Shown here: in pieces, positions 7,909 through 17,471 of the stretch
Layout: each line of letters starts with the position of its first letter
How positions within the stretch are numbered: position 1 is the first letter of the stretch
Source of the DNA: WTGU01 sp965200925
Lineage (GTDB): Bacteria > Pseudomonadota > Alphaproteobacteria > UBA828
Length of the DNA stretch: 64,000 bases
Assembly (NCBI GenBank): GCA_965200925.1
Contig: OZ241738.1
Location: forward strand, 2,356,001-2,420,000
Direction: 5' to 3'
Made by a program: the position numbers and the translations under genes
The notes under the pieces: generated by a model
The model's database searches: none
Told to the model about the DNA's origin: nothing
The model's input: only the letters and a program-made list of their open reading frames with translations

Positions 7909-8916
7909 ATGGCCGAATTGCCGACGGAGATGACGGCGGTCGAGATCGCCAAACCCGGCGATCCATCGGTGCTGCGCCCGGCGAGGCGGCCTCTCCCCGA
8001 GACCGGCCCCGGGGACGTGCTGATCGAGGTGGCGGCGGCGGGCGTCAATCGCCCGGACGTCATGCAGCGGCGGGGCGGCTATCCGCCGCCGCCCGGCGCA
8101 TCCGACATCCCCGGCCTCGAAGTCGCGGGGCGCGTCGTGGCGCACGGACCGGGCGCGCGCCGCTACGCGGAAGGCGATGCCGTGTGCGCGCTCGTGACCG
8201 GCGGCGGTTACGCCGAATACTGCGCGGCGCCGGAAGCGCAGACGCTACCCGCCCCGGCGGTGCTCCCCCTGCGCGATGCCGCTGCCCTGCCGGAGACCTG
8301 CTTCACCGTCTGGACCAACCTCTTCGAGCGGGCACGGCTCAGGGCCGGGGAGCGGCTCCTCGTGCACGGCGGCAGCAGCGGCATCGGCACGACGGCGATC
8401 CAGATCGCGGCGGCGTCGGGGGTCAAGGTGCTCGCCACGGCCGGCTCCGCCGGGAAATGCGCGGCCTGCGAGCGGCTGGGGGCCGAGCGGGCGATCGACT
8501 ACCGGGCCGAGGATTTCGTCGCCGTCATAAAGGAGCTGACCGACGGCGAAGGAGTCGACGTCGTCCTCGACATGGTGGGCGGCGCCTATGTGCAACGCAA
8601 CATCGACGCCTTGCGGACGGAAGGGCGGCTGGTCCAGATCGCGTTCCTCGAAGGGGCGAAATGCCGGCTCGACCTCATGCCGCTCATGCGGAAGCGGCTG
8701 ACCCTCACCGGCTCGACGCTGCGCCCCCAGAGCGTCGCCAGCAAGGGCCGCGTCGCCGCGGCGCTGGAGGCGAAGGTCTGGCCGCTGGTGGAGGCGGGGC
8801 GGGTGCGGCCCGTCATCGACAGCCGCTTCCCCCTCAAGCAGGCGAGCCGTGCGCACGCCCGGATGGAGGGCGGCGCGCATATCGGGAAAATCCTCCTCGA
8901 ACGGGCGCACCGATGA
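7909..8916 (+). CDS. NAD(P)H-quinone oxidoreductase, zinc-type alcohol dehydrogenase superfamily (PIG3-like)
   Basis: The protein has 335 residues, starting at an ATG preceded by GGAGG. The medium-chain dehydrogenase/reductase fold is shown by an N-terminal GroES-like domain (AAAGVNRPDVMQRRGGYPPP), the Rossmann motif in LLVHGGSSGIGTTAIQIA around residues 145-162 and a C-terminal HAxMEGGxHIGKI. Catalytic zinc ligands are absent, as expected for the quinone oxidoreductase/PIG3 subgroup. The enzyme uses NADPH to reduce quinones or enones in the cytosol. The start was chosen over a longer in-frame extension because of the RBS and because the extension overlaps the DUF1192 gene on the opposite strand. 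Confidence 0.92.
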   Translation: MAELPTEMTAVEIAKPGDPSVLRPARRPLPETGPGDVLIEVAAAGVNRPDVMQRRGGYPPPPGASDIPGLEVAGRVVAHGPGARRYAEGDAVCALVTGGGYAEYCAAPEAQTLPAPAVLPLRDAAALPETCFTVWTNLFERARLRAGERLLVHGGSSGIGTTAIQIAAASGVKVLATAGSAGKCAACERLGAERAIDYRAEDFVAVIKELTDGEGVDVVLDMVGGAYVQRNIDALRTEGRLVQIAFLEGAKCRLDLMPLMRKRLTLTGSTLRPQSVASKGRVAAALEAKVWPLVEAGRVRPVIDSRFPLKQASRAHARMEGGAHIGKILLERAHR

Positions 8917-9048
8917 ACTGCCGCTTTACGCGCCCGGCCGGAAGGCGATATATGTGGCGTTTCAACAATATCGGAATGTGAACGGAAGGTCGCGGCGCCC
9001 CGCCCCCGGCGGCCGGCAGGGAACGCCGCGAGGGGAAGGGGCGCATCG

Positions 9049-9648
9049 ATGGCGGAACTGCTCATGCCCAAGGCCACGGCCGTGTGGCTGGTCGACAACA
9101 CGTCGCTCACCTTCGACCAGATCGCGGCTTTCTGCGGCCTCCACCGGCTCGAGGTCCAGGGCATCGCCGACGGGGAGGTCGCAGTCGGCATCCTCGGGCT
9201 CGACCCAATCGCCAACGGCCAGCTCACCCGCGCGGAGATCCTCCGCTGCGAGCGGGACCCGGACTCGCGGCTGGAGGGCTGCGAGCCGACGACGGACCTT
9301 CCGCAGCGGACGCGGCGGGCCCGCTATACGCCGGTCAGCAAGCGGCAGGATCGCCCCAATGCCATCGCTTGGTTGCTCAAGAACTACCCGGCGCTGAGCG
9401 ACGCGCAGATCGGCAAGCTGCTCGGCACGACCAAGTCGACGATCAACGCGGTGCGCGACCGGACCCATTGGAACACGCCGAACATCGCCCCGCAGGACCC
9501 GATCCTGCTCGGCATCTGCACCGAGGCGGAACTCCTCGAGGCGGTCCGCAAAAGCCGCGAGAAGGAAGAAAAGGCCCGGGCCCGCGCCGGGCGCGACGCC
9601 GACACGCCCGCCGCCGGCGGCCCCGCGCGACCGGATGCGGCCGGCTAG
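9049..9648 (+). CDS. trcR: TrcR-type transcriptional regulator (DUF1013)
   Basis: This 199-residue protein opens MAELLMPKATAVWLVDNTSL and contains two conserved blocks of the DUF1013/TrcR family. The first is the LTFDQIAAFCGLHRLEVQGIAD region, a helix-turn-helix. The second is NAIAWLLKNYPALSDAQIGKL followed by GTTKSTINAVRDRTHWN. TrcR is an essential, alphaproteobacteria-specific regulator linked to the cell cycle in Rhodobacter and Caulobacter relatives. The last 40 residues are charged and low-complexity (KSREKEEKARARAG). It is a good taxonomic marker for Alphaproteobacteria. It sits upstream of alanine dehydrogenase on the same strand. Confidence 0.9.
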   Translation: MAELLMPKATAVWLVDNTSLTFDQIAAFCGLHRLEVQGIADGEVAVGILGLDPIANGQLTRAEILRCERDPDSRLEGCEPTTDLPQRTRRARYTPVSKRQDRPNAIAWLLKNYPALSDAQIGKLLGTTKSTINAVRDRTHWNTPNIAPQDPILLGICTEAELLEAVRKSREKEEKARARAGRDADTPAAGGPARPDAAG

Positions 9649-9689
9649 AATCGCGCCCGCACCGCCCAGCCAAGGAATAGAGGACGGCC

Positions 9690-10808
9690 TTGCGCATCGG
9701 CGTTCCGAAGGAGGTCAAGATCCACGAGTACCGGGTCGGGCTCCCTCCCGCCGGGGTGCGCGAACTCGTTCAGCACGGCCACGAGGTCCTGGTGCAGAGG
9801 GACGCCGGGACTGAGATCGGCCTGCTCGACGAGCACTTCGAACGGGCGGGCGCTGCGCTCGCCGAGGACCCGGCCGAGATCTACGCCGCGGCCGAGATGA
9901 TCGTGAAGGTGAAGGAGCCGCAACCCGAGGAGTGCGGCCTGCTCAGGGACGGTCAGGTGCTGTTCACTTATCTCCATCTGGCGGCCGATCCGGCCCAGAC
10001 GGACGCGCTGATCGATTCGGGCTGTATCGCGATCGCCTACGAGACGGTGACCGACATGCAGGGCGGCTTGCCGCTGCTGGCGCCGATGAGCGAGGTCGCG
10101 GGCCGCATGTCGATCCAGGCCGGCGCCCACTGCCTGGAGAAGGAACAAGGGGGGCGCGGCGTCCTCCTCGGCGGCGTGCCGGGCGTGCCGCCCGCCGACG
10201 TGACGATCCTGGGCGGCGGGGTGGTCGGGACCCACGCTGCGCGCATGGCGGTGGGCATGGGCGCGCGGGTCACGATCGTCGACCGCTCGATTCCGCGCCT
10301 GCGCCAGCTCGACGAGATTTTCGGCGCCGGCGCGACGACGCTCCATTCGACGGCGCAGGCGATCGAAGAGGCCGTCCTGCATGCCGACCTCGTGGTCGGC
10401 GCCGTCCTCGTCGCCGGCGCCGCCGCGCCCAAGCTGGTTCGCCGAGACATGCTGCCGCGGATGCGGCGCAACGCCGTCGTCGTCGACGTGGCGATCGACC
10501 AGGGGGGGTGCTTCGAGACCAGCGAACCGACCACCCATGCCGACCCGACCTACAAGGTGGGTAACGTCCTCCACTATTGCGTCGCCAACATGCCCGGCGC
10601 GGTGGCCCGCACCTCAACCTTCGCGCTTAGCAACGCGACCCTGCCCTTCGTCCTCGCCCTGGCCGGGCGCGGGTGGCGCGAGGCGATGCGCGACGACGCG
10701 CATCTGATGCACGGACTCAACGTCTGCCATGGCCGGGTCACCCACGAAGCGGTCGCGCTCGACCTCGGTCACGACTACCTCGCGCCGGACCGCGCGCTCG
10801 CCGCGTAG
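9690..10808 (+). CDS. ald: Alanine dehydrogenase
   Basis: The protein has 372 residues. It starts at a TTG preceded by GAGGA; the N-terminus MRIGVPKEVKIHEYRVGL is the canonical alanine dehydrogenase start, so the rare codon is well supported. It has substrate-site residues (R15, K in VKVKEPQ, H in YLHLA), the Rossmann motif TILGGGVVGTHAARMA near residues 172-187, and the family-typical NMPGAVARTSTFALSNATLP. The enzyme interconverts L-alanine and pyruvate plus ammonia with NAD. Together with MmsA downstream it suits amino-acid and beta-alanine catabolism. Confidence 0.95.
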   Translation: MRIGVPKEVKIHEYRVGLPPAGVRELVQHGHEVLVQRDAGTEIGLLDEHFERAGAALAEDPAEIYAAAEMIVKVKEPQPEECGLLRDGQVLFTYLHLAADPAQTDALIDSGCIAIAYETVTDMQGGLPLLAPMSEVAGRMSIQAGAHCLEKEQGGRGVLLGGVPGVPPADVTILGGGVVGTHAARMAVGMGARVTIVDRSIPRLRQLDEIFGAGATTLHSTAQAIEEAVLHADLVVGAVLVAGAAAPKLVRRDMLPRMRRNAVVVDVAIDQGGCFETSEPTTHADPTYKVGNVLHYCVANMPGAVARTSTFALSNATLPFVLALAGRGWREAMRDDAHLMHGLNVCHGRVTHEAVALDLGHDYLAPDRALAA

Positions 10809-10841
10809 AGGCTCCGCGCACGAACCGGAACGGGAGACGCC

Positions 10842-12341
<1,500 letters not shown>

Positions 12342-12419
12342 CCGGGCGGCGGTTTCGCTTTGCCGCCGGCCGGGCGGGCGGTACTCTGCGGCCGGTGTGA
12401 GAACGCGGGAGTCGCGGCG

Positions 12420-13292
12420 ATGGCGGTGGTGAAGGGCGGCCTCATCCAGATGGGGCTCAAGGGCGATGCTGCGACGGACTCGCCCGAGCGGATCAGCGAG
12501 AAGATGATCGCGGCGCATCTCCCGTTCATGGAGCGGGCGGCGCGCGAGGGCGTGCAGGTGCTCGGACTCCAGGAGCTCTTCAACCTGCCCTATGTCCCTG
12601 CCGAGCAGGACTCGAAATGGTACCGCGCCGCCGAGCAGGTGCCGGACGGGCCGACGGTCCAGAGGATGCGCGAGGAGGCACGACGCCTGGGCATGGCGAT
12701 CGTCGTGCCCGTCTACGAGGTCGCCGCCGCCGGCCTCTACTACAACACGGCCGCGGTGGTCGACGCGGACGGCCGCTATCTCGGCAAATTCCGCAAGATG
12801 CATATCCCCCATGTCGTGGGTTTCTACGAGAAGTACTACTTCAAGCCCGGCGACATCGGCTATCCGGTGTTCGAGACCGCCTTCTGCAAGGTCGGCGTCT
12901 ACATCTGCTACGACCGGCACTTCCCCGAAGGCTGGCGCGAGCTGGCCATGAACGGCGCCGAGGTGATCTTCAACCCATCGGCGACGGTGCGCGGCCTGAG
13001 CGACCATCTGTGGACTCTGGAACAACCGGCGGCGGCGGTCGCCAACTGCGTCTATATCGGCACCAACAACCGGGTCGGCAGAGAACCGCCCTGGAACAAC
13101 GGCCACTTCTACGGCTCGAGCTATTTCGCCAACCCGCGCGGCGAGATCCTGGCCCAGGGGCCGGGCGACGGGGACGCGCTGGTCACCGCCGCGCTCGATC
13201 TCGCCATGATCGGCGAGGTGCGCGAGGCGTGGCACTTCTACCGCGACCGCCGGCCCGACACCTACGGCGCGGTCGCGTCCTGGCAGGCCTGA
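12420..13292 (+). CDS. Nitrilase-superfamily amidase (beta-ureidopropionase-like), copy 1
   Basis: The protein has 290 residues. The Glu-Lys-Cys triad is present: Glu in VLGLQELFNLPY, Lys in LGKFRKMHIP, Cys in VYICYDRHFPEGW. The CYDRHFPEGWRELA and NPSAT context resembles N-carbamoyl-beta-alanine or N-carbamoylputrescine amidohydrolases. Expected reaction: hydrolysis of a carbamoyl amide to amine, CO2 and ammonia. It follows MmsA, whose substrate malonate semialdehyde derives from beta-alanine, so a role in reductive pyrimidine breakdown is a reasonable inference. A near-identical type of gene follows 24 bp downstream, so this is a tandem duplication. The specific substrate is not proven. Confidence 0.88.
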   Translation: MAVVKGGLIQMGLKGDAATDSPERISEKMIAAHLPFMERAAREGVQVLGLQELFNLPYVPAEQDSKWYRAAEQVPDGPTVQRMREEARRLGMAIVVPVYEVAAAGLYYNTAAVVDADGRYLGKFRKMHIPHVVGFYEKYYFKPGDIGYPVFETAFCKVGVYICYDRHFPEGWRELAMNGAEVIFNPSATVRGLSDHLWTLEQPAAAVANCVYIGTNNRVGREPPWNNGHFYGSSYFANPRGEILAQGPGDGDALVTAALDLAMIGEVREAWHFYRDRRPDTYGAVASWQA

Positions 13293-13316
13293 CGGGCGGC
13301 GGAGAGGAGGCGCGTC

Positions 13317-14183
13317 ATGCGCGAGATCAAGGCGGCCCTCATCCAGATGAGCCTGAAGGGGGACCCGGCGACCGAATCGATCGAGGCGATCCGCGAGCGG
13401 ATGATCGCCGCGCATCTGCCGCTGATCGAGGACGCGGCGCGGCAGGGGGTCCGGGTGCTCGGGCTCCAGGAGGTCTTCTCCGCGCCCTATTTCCCCGCGA
13501 CCATCGACGACAAGTGGTTCGCGGCCGCCGAGGCGATACCGGACGGTCCGACCACCCGGGCGATGCGCGACGCGGCGAAGCGGCACGGCATGGTGATCGT
13601 CTCGCCGGTTTACGAGCGCGACCGCGGCGGCGCGTTCTACAACACGGCGGCGGTCGTCGACGCGGACGGCCAGTATCTCGGCAAGTTCCGCAAGATTCAC
13701 ATTCCGAAAATCGAGGGCTTCGACGAGAAGTACTACTTCGCCGACGGCGACCTCGGCTATCCGGTGTTCGACACCGCCGTCGGCAAGGTCGGGGTCTATA
13801 TCTGCTACGACCGGCACTTCCCCGAAGGCTGGCGGGCGCTGGCCCTGGGCGGCGCCGAGCTCGTCTTCAACCCATCGGCGACCTTCAAGGGTGTGAGCGA
13901 CCACCTGTGGAAGCTGGAGCAGGTCGGCGCGGCGATCGCGAACGGCATCTTCGTCGGGACCAACAACCGGGTCGGCACGGAGCCGAGCCTGGGCAACCAT
14001 GTCTTCTACGGCTCGAGTTACTTCTGCGATCCCCGCGGCGAAATCCTCGCGCAGGGCGGCGATGAAGACGACGAGCTGGTGGTCGCCGCGCTTGATCTCG
14101 ACCAGATCCGGGAGGTCCGCGACACGTGGCAGTTCTTCCGCGACCGCCGGCCGGAAACCTACCGCAATTGCGTGCGCCGGTAG
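13317..14183 (+). CDS. Nitrilase-superfamily amidase (beta-ureidopropionase-like), copy 2
   Basis: The protein has 288 residues and is collinear with the gene just upstream: AALIQMSLKGDPATE, LGLQEVFSAPYF (Glu), LGKFRKIHIP (Lys), VYICYDRHFPEGW (Cys) and GTNNRVGTEPS are shared or nearly so. The copies differ most around the pocket, for example FNLPYVPAEQDSKW against FSAPYFPATIDDKWF and the YEVAAAGLYYN against YERDRGGAFYN loops, which hints at divergent substrates. It is cotranscribed with copy 1 (24-bp gap, GGAGAGGAGG-type RBS). Its 3' end overlaps the likely start of the mlaA gene. Confidence 0.88.
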   Translation: MREIKAALIQMSLKGDPATESIEAIRERMIAAHLPLIEDAARQGVRVLGLQEVFSAPYFPATIDDKWFAAAEAIPDGPTTRAMRDAAKRHGMVIVSPVYERDRGGAFYNTAAVVDADGQYLGKFRKIHIPKIEGFDEKYYFADGDLGYPVFDTAVGKVGVYICYDRHFPEGWRALALGGAELVFNPSATFKGVSDHLWKLEQVGAAIANGIFVGTNNRVGTEPSLGNHVFYGSSYFCDPRGEILAQGGDEDDELVVAALDLDQIREVRDTWQFFRDRRPETYRNCVRR

Positions 14184-15025
14184 CCGGTCCTCGCCCCCGG
14201 TGGCCGCGAGGTTTCCCGAACGGACTCGCGGCGCTGGCGGCGTTGCTTCTCGCGACTCTCGCGCCCGGGCAGGCTGGGTTCGCGGCGTCGGTGGAGAACA
14301 CCGGAGAGAGCGATGCGCCGACGCCCGAACAGCGGCCGGCGGACTGGCCGGTCCTGCCGCGCGAGGGCGGCGCCGACGGCTACGACGACCCGCTCGAAGG
14401 CGTGAACCGGGTTTTCTTCTACGCCAACGGGGCGCTCGACTACGCCTTCTTCGATCCGCTCGCGCGGGTCTACCGCTTCGTGACGCCGGCGCCGGCGAGG
14501 CAGGCGGTCAGCCGCGCCTTCACCAATCTGGCCGAGCCGGTGGTCGCCGCGAACCATCTCCTGCAAGCGGATTTCACGCGGGCGGCCAGGAGCGTCGGGC
14601 GCTTCCTCGTCAACGGCATCGCCGGCGTCGCCGGGCTCTTCGACGTGGCGACCGGGCTCGGGCTCGAAGCCGACGACTCGGACTTCGGCCAGACGCTCCA
14701 TCGCTACGGCGTGGGCGACGGCTTCTACCTCGTGCTGCCCGTCTTCGGCCCGTCGACGGCGCGCGACGCGCTGGGATCCGGCGTTGACGGCCTCCTCGAT
14801 CCGCGCACGCACCTGCTCGCCGACATGCCCCGTCTCTCGCTCGCCCTGGGCGAAGGCGTCGTGCGCCGCGAGGAGGTCATCGACCCGGTGGACTTCCTGG
14901 TCGAGCACGCCGCCGACCATTACGAGGCGGTCCGCGCCTGGACCTATCAACGGCGCCAGCGCGAGATCGCCGGCGGATGCGCGCGGGCAGGCGTCGTGGC
15001 CTGTCCGGGTTACGAGGGGCGCTGA
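14168..15025 (+). CDS. mlaA: MlaA/VacJ family phospholipid-asymmetry protein
   Basis: The MlaA domain is clear: DPLEGVNRVFFYANGALDY near residue 65, FTNLAEPVVAANHLLQ, GRFLVNGIAGVAGLFDVA, DFGQTLHRYGVGDGFYLVLP and GPSTARDALG. MlaA works at the outer membrane with a porin to remove misplaced phospholipids and pass them to MlaC. The proposed TTG start at 14168 gives a basic n-region followed by a hydrophobic stretch ending AGFAA, a normal signal peptide; an ATG at 14126 would make an implausibly long n-region. No lipobox cysteine is seen, unlike the E. coli lipoprotein. The start is uncertain. The 3' end overlaps the convergent gene by 16 bp. Confidence 0.88.
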   Translation: MRAPVAGPRPRWPRGFPNGLAALAALLLATLAPGQAGFAASVENTGESDAPTPEQRPADWPVLPREGGADGYDDPLEGVNRVFFYANGALDYAFFDPLARVYRFVTPAPARQAVSRAFTNLAEPVVAANHLLQADFTRAARSVGRFLVNGIAGVAGLFDVATGLGLEADDSDFGQTLHRYGVGDGFYLVLPVFGPSTARDALGSGVDGLLDPRTHLLADMPRLSLALGEGVVRREEVIDPVDFLVEHAADHYEAVRAWTYQRRQREIAGGCARAGVVACPGYEGR

Positions 15026-15711
15026 GGCCGAGCGGCGCCGGCCGGGTGAAGCGGCCCGTCCCCGCCCGGATAGCAGAACGACGCGCGCGGCGCGTAAAAG
15101 CCGAAGGTGACCTCGAGCGGCTCCCTGGGCCGGAGCGCGTAACACGAATGCTCCGGGGCCAGGAATTCCAGCGACAGAAGCTCGAATCCTTCGGCGAGCG
15201 CGCCGACATAGGCGTAGTTGCCGCTCATGAGCCGGCCACCCACATCCGTGATGTATCGCAGATGGCCGCGGGCGACATCCGCGATCCCGGCGCCCGCGCG
15301 CGCGGTGCTGCGGATGATGGGCCGGTCGTCCACGAATGTGGTCGCGGTCAGACGATCCCCCTCCAGGGCCAGCGTCGTGCGGCCGGGCGCCACCGGAACG
15401 CCTCGCGCCGAGGCGTATTCCCGCATCACCGGGTTGGAGTTCAGGTAGTGGCTCCACCAACGGCCCGGCGTCCCGTCATCGAGGTCGAGACCCGCGAGGT
15501 CGAGCCCGGCATAGGTGAGCGAATAGGCGCCGAAATGCGAGGTCTGCTCGTCGCCGTCGACGACATACTGGTTGATGAAGACCGCCTGGTTTTCCGCCGG
15601 AATCAGGCCCGCAGGCAGCAGCGCGGCCGCTGCGGCCGGGTCTTCCGGCACCCAGCAGAAATAGAGCATCCGGGCGTCGACGACCAGTTGGGGTGCGAGG
15701 GGTATCGCCAC
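15010..15711 (-). CDS. Acetoacetate decarboxylase-like family protein
   Basis: This 233-residue protein starts MAIPLAPQLVVDARMLYF. The pattern of a beta-cone protein of the acetoacetate decarboxylase superfamily is suggested by LLPAGLIPAENQAVFINQYV, a central HYLNSNPVMREYA segment and C-terminal strands such as HLRYITDVGGRLMSG. I do not see a convincing catalytic Lys in the ADC context, so it may belong to a non-decarboxylase branch. Signal peptide and membrane segments are absent. It converges on mlaA and diverges from the M48 protease across a 213-bp gap without other genes. Function unknown. Confidence 0.5.
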   Translation of the reverse strand: MAIPLAPQLVVDARMLYFCWVPEDPAAAAALLPAGLIPAENQAVFINQYVVDGDEQTSHFGAYSLTYAGLDLAGLDLDDGTPGRWWSHYLNSNPVMREYASARGVPVAPGRTTLALEGDRLTATTFVDDRPIIRSTARAGAGIADVARGHLRYITDVGGRLMSGNYAYVGALAEGFELLSLEFLAPEHSCYALRPREPLEVTFGFYAPRASFCYPGGDGPLHPAGAARPQRPS

Positions 15712-15924
15712 GACTCGCCTCCTCTCGTTCGTCCCGACGGTCGCCCCGCACGGGAAGCGGGAACGAAAGGGAACGGGTGGAAACGTACCGGATCGGCCAG
15801 CGCGGCGCTACCGCCTCCCGGGGTGCGCGGGTCTCCGCCGCGGATTGCCAACCGCGCGCACGGGGATTCCAATACGGCAGCGCCGCCATGAGCGGCGGGG
15901 TCCCGAACGGAGGGGAGGGAGAAG

Positions 15925-16827
15925 ATGGCGAGGGAAGATGACGCCGACAGGGACGAGGGCGGGACGGGCAACAGCGGAAGCGGCCAGGACGACCACCGCC
16001 TCCCGCCCGCGCGAGCCTGTCCGCCGGTGCCCGTCGAACTGACGCGGCGCCAGATCGTTTCCGGCCTCGCGTCGGGGGCCGTCGTCGCCTTGGCCGGCGC
16101 TGGCCTGTCCGGCTGCCAGAGCAACGCGGCGTTGGGCCGCCGGCAGATGGTGCTGGTCTCCGACGGCCAGCTGGCGGCGCTCGCCGCCGGCGTCTGGCGC
16201 CAAGTCCTGGCCCGGACCCCGCGTCGCGCGGATGCACGCTTGCGGAGGGTCGGGCCGCAGATCGTCGCGGCCGCTTTGCGGCAATATCCTGACAGCGGCC
16301 TGGACCGCCACGAATGGGAGTTCGTGGCCTTCGACGACGATCAGGTCAATGCCTGGGTCATGCCCGGCGGCAAGGTCGGTTTCTACACCGGCATCCTCGA
16401 CATCATGGAGAACGACGACCAAGTCGCGACCGTGATGGGGCACGAGGTCGGCCACGTGATCGGCCGCCACGCCGCCGAGCGGTTCAGCCAACAGATGCTT
16501 TTGCAAGGCGGCGTCGCGGTCGCCTCCGCCGCTTTGTCCCGGTCCGACGACGCTTACGCTGGCGAGATCGCCGCCGTGCTCGGCGTCGGCGTGACGTTCG
16601 GCATCCTCCTCCCCTATTCGCGCCAACACGAATACGAAGCGGACCGGCTCGGCATTGACTTCATGATCGGCGGCGGCTACGCGGCGCCGGAGGCGCTCCG
16701 TTTCTGGGAAGTGATGGCGCAGCATGCCGGCCGCCGGCGGCTTCCGGAATTCCTGAGCACACACCCACTGGACGCGAACCGGGTCGCCGCCATGCGCCGC
16801 CACCTTGCCGACCGCGGCGTGGTCTGA
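15925..16827 (+). CDS. M48 family zinc metalloprotease, lipoprotein
   Basis: The protein has 300 residues. The HExxH motif occurs as GHEVGHVIGRHAAE (about residues 172-185), followed by the third zinc ligand in HEYEADRLG about 60 residues on. This is the M48/LoiP-BepA-like arrangement without TPR repeats. Upstream, ELTRRQIVSG is followed by a hydrophobic stretch and LSGC, a lipobox with a twin-arginine-like pair, so the protein is probably exported and anchored to the membrane. Expected role: quality control of envelope proteins. The N-terminal 35 residues before TRRQ are acidic and unusual; a later start nearer the signal sequence is possible. Confidence 0.9.
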   Translation: MAREDDADRDEGGTGNSGSGQDDHRLPPARACPPVPVELTRRQIVSGLASGAVVALAGAGLSGCQSNAALGRRQMVLVSDGQLAALAAGVWRQVLARTPRRADARLRRVGPQIVAAALRQYPDSGLDRHEWEFVAFDDDQVNAWVMPGGKVGFYTGILDIMENDDQVATVMGHEVGHVIGRHAAERFSQQMLLQGGVAVASAALSRSDDAYAGEIAAVLGVGVTFGILLPYSRQHEYEADRLGIDFMIGGGYAAPEALRFWEVMAQHAGRRRLPEFLSTHPLDANRVAAMRRHLADRGVV

Positions 16828-16938
16828 CGGCGCCGGGCCGGACGCGCGGTTGGCAATCCCGAGCCGGCGCAGTCCCGCGGCAAGCGTCATGTCGCTCACC
16901 GGGGGAACGATTTTCTGAAATCGGAACAAGCGTGCCGC

Positions 16939-17331
<393 letters not shown>

Positions 17332-17417
17332 CGCTATGCGGGCCTCCTGCTCGCCCGAGCCACCGCGCCGGCGAATGTCAAGTTTGCGGCCGCTCGCCAA
17401 ACCCGAAGTCGCGTCGC

Positions 17418-17445
17418 TTGACGCGGTCGGGCGCCGTGCTAAAGA
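17418..17445 (+). promoter_or_regulatory. Candidate promoter of the aroA-cmk-rpsA block
   Basis: TTGACG (17418-17423) and TAAAGA (17440-17445) are spaced by 16 bases, just upstream of aroA. The -35 box is good (5 of 6), the -10 box weak. Initiation here would leave only a short leader before the ATG at 17472 and would lie almost at the alternative GTG 17454. Weak evidence. Confidence 0.3.
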
Positions 17446-17471
17446 GACGGCCCGTGCCCGCCGCCTCGCTC

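Noticed and set aside
16909..16925. CGATTT/AAATCG inverted repeat downstream of tRNA-Ala
   Set aside because: Short, with no T-run in the direction of the tRNA; not convincing as a terminator.
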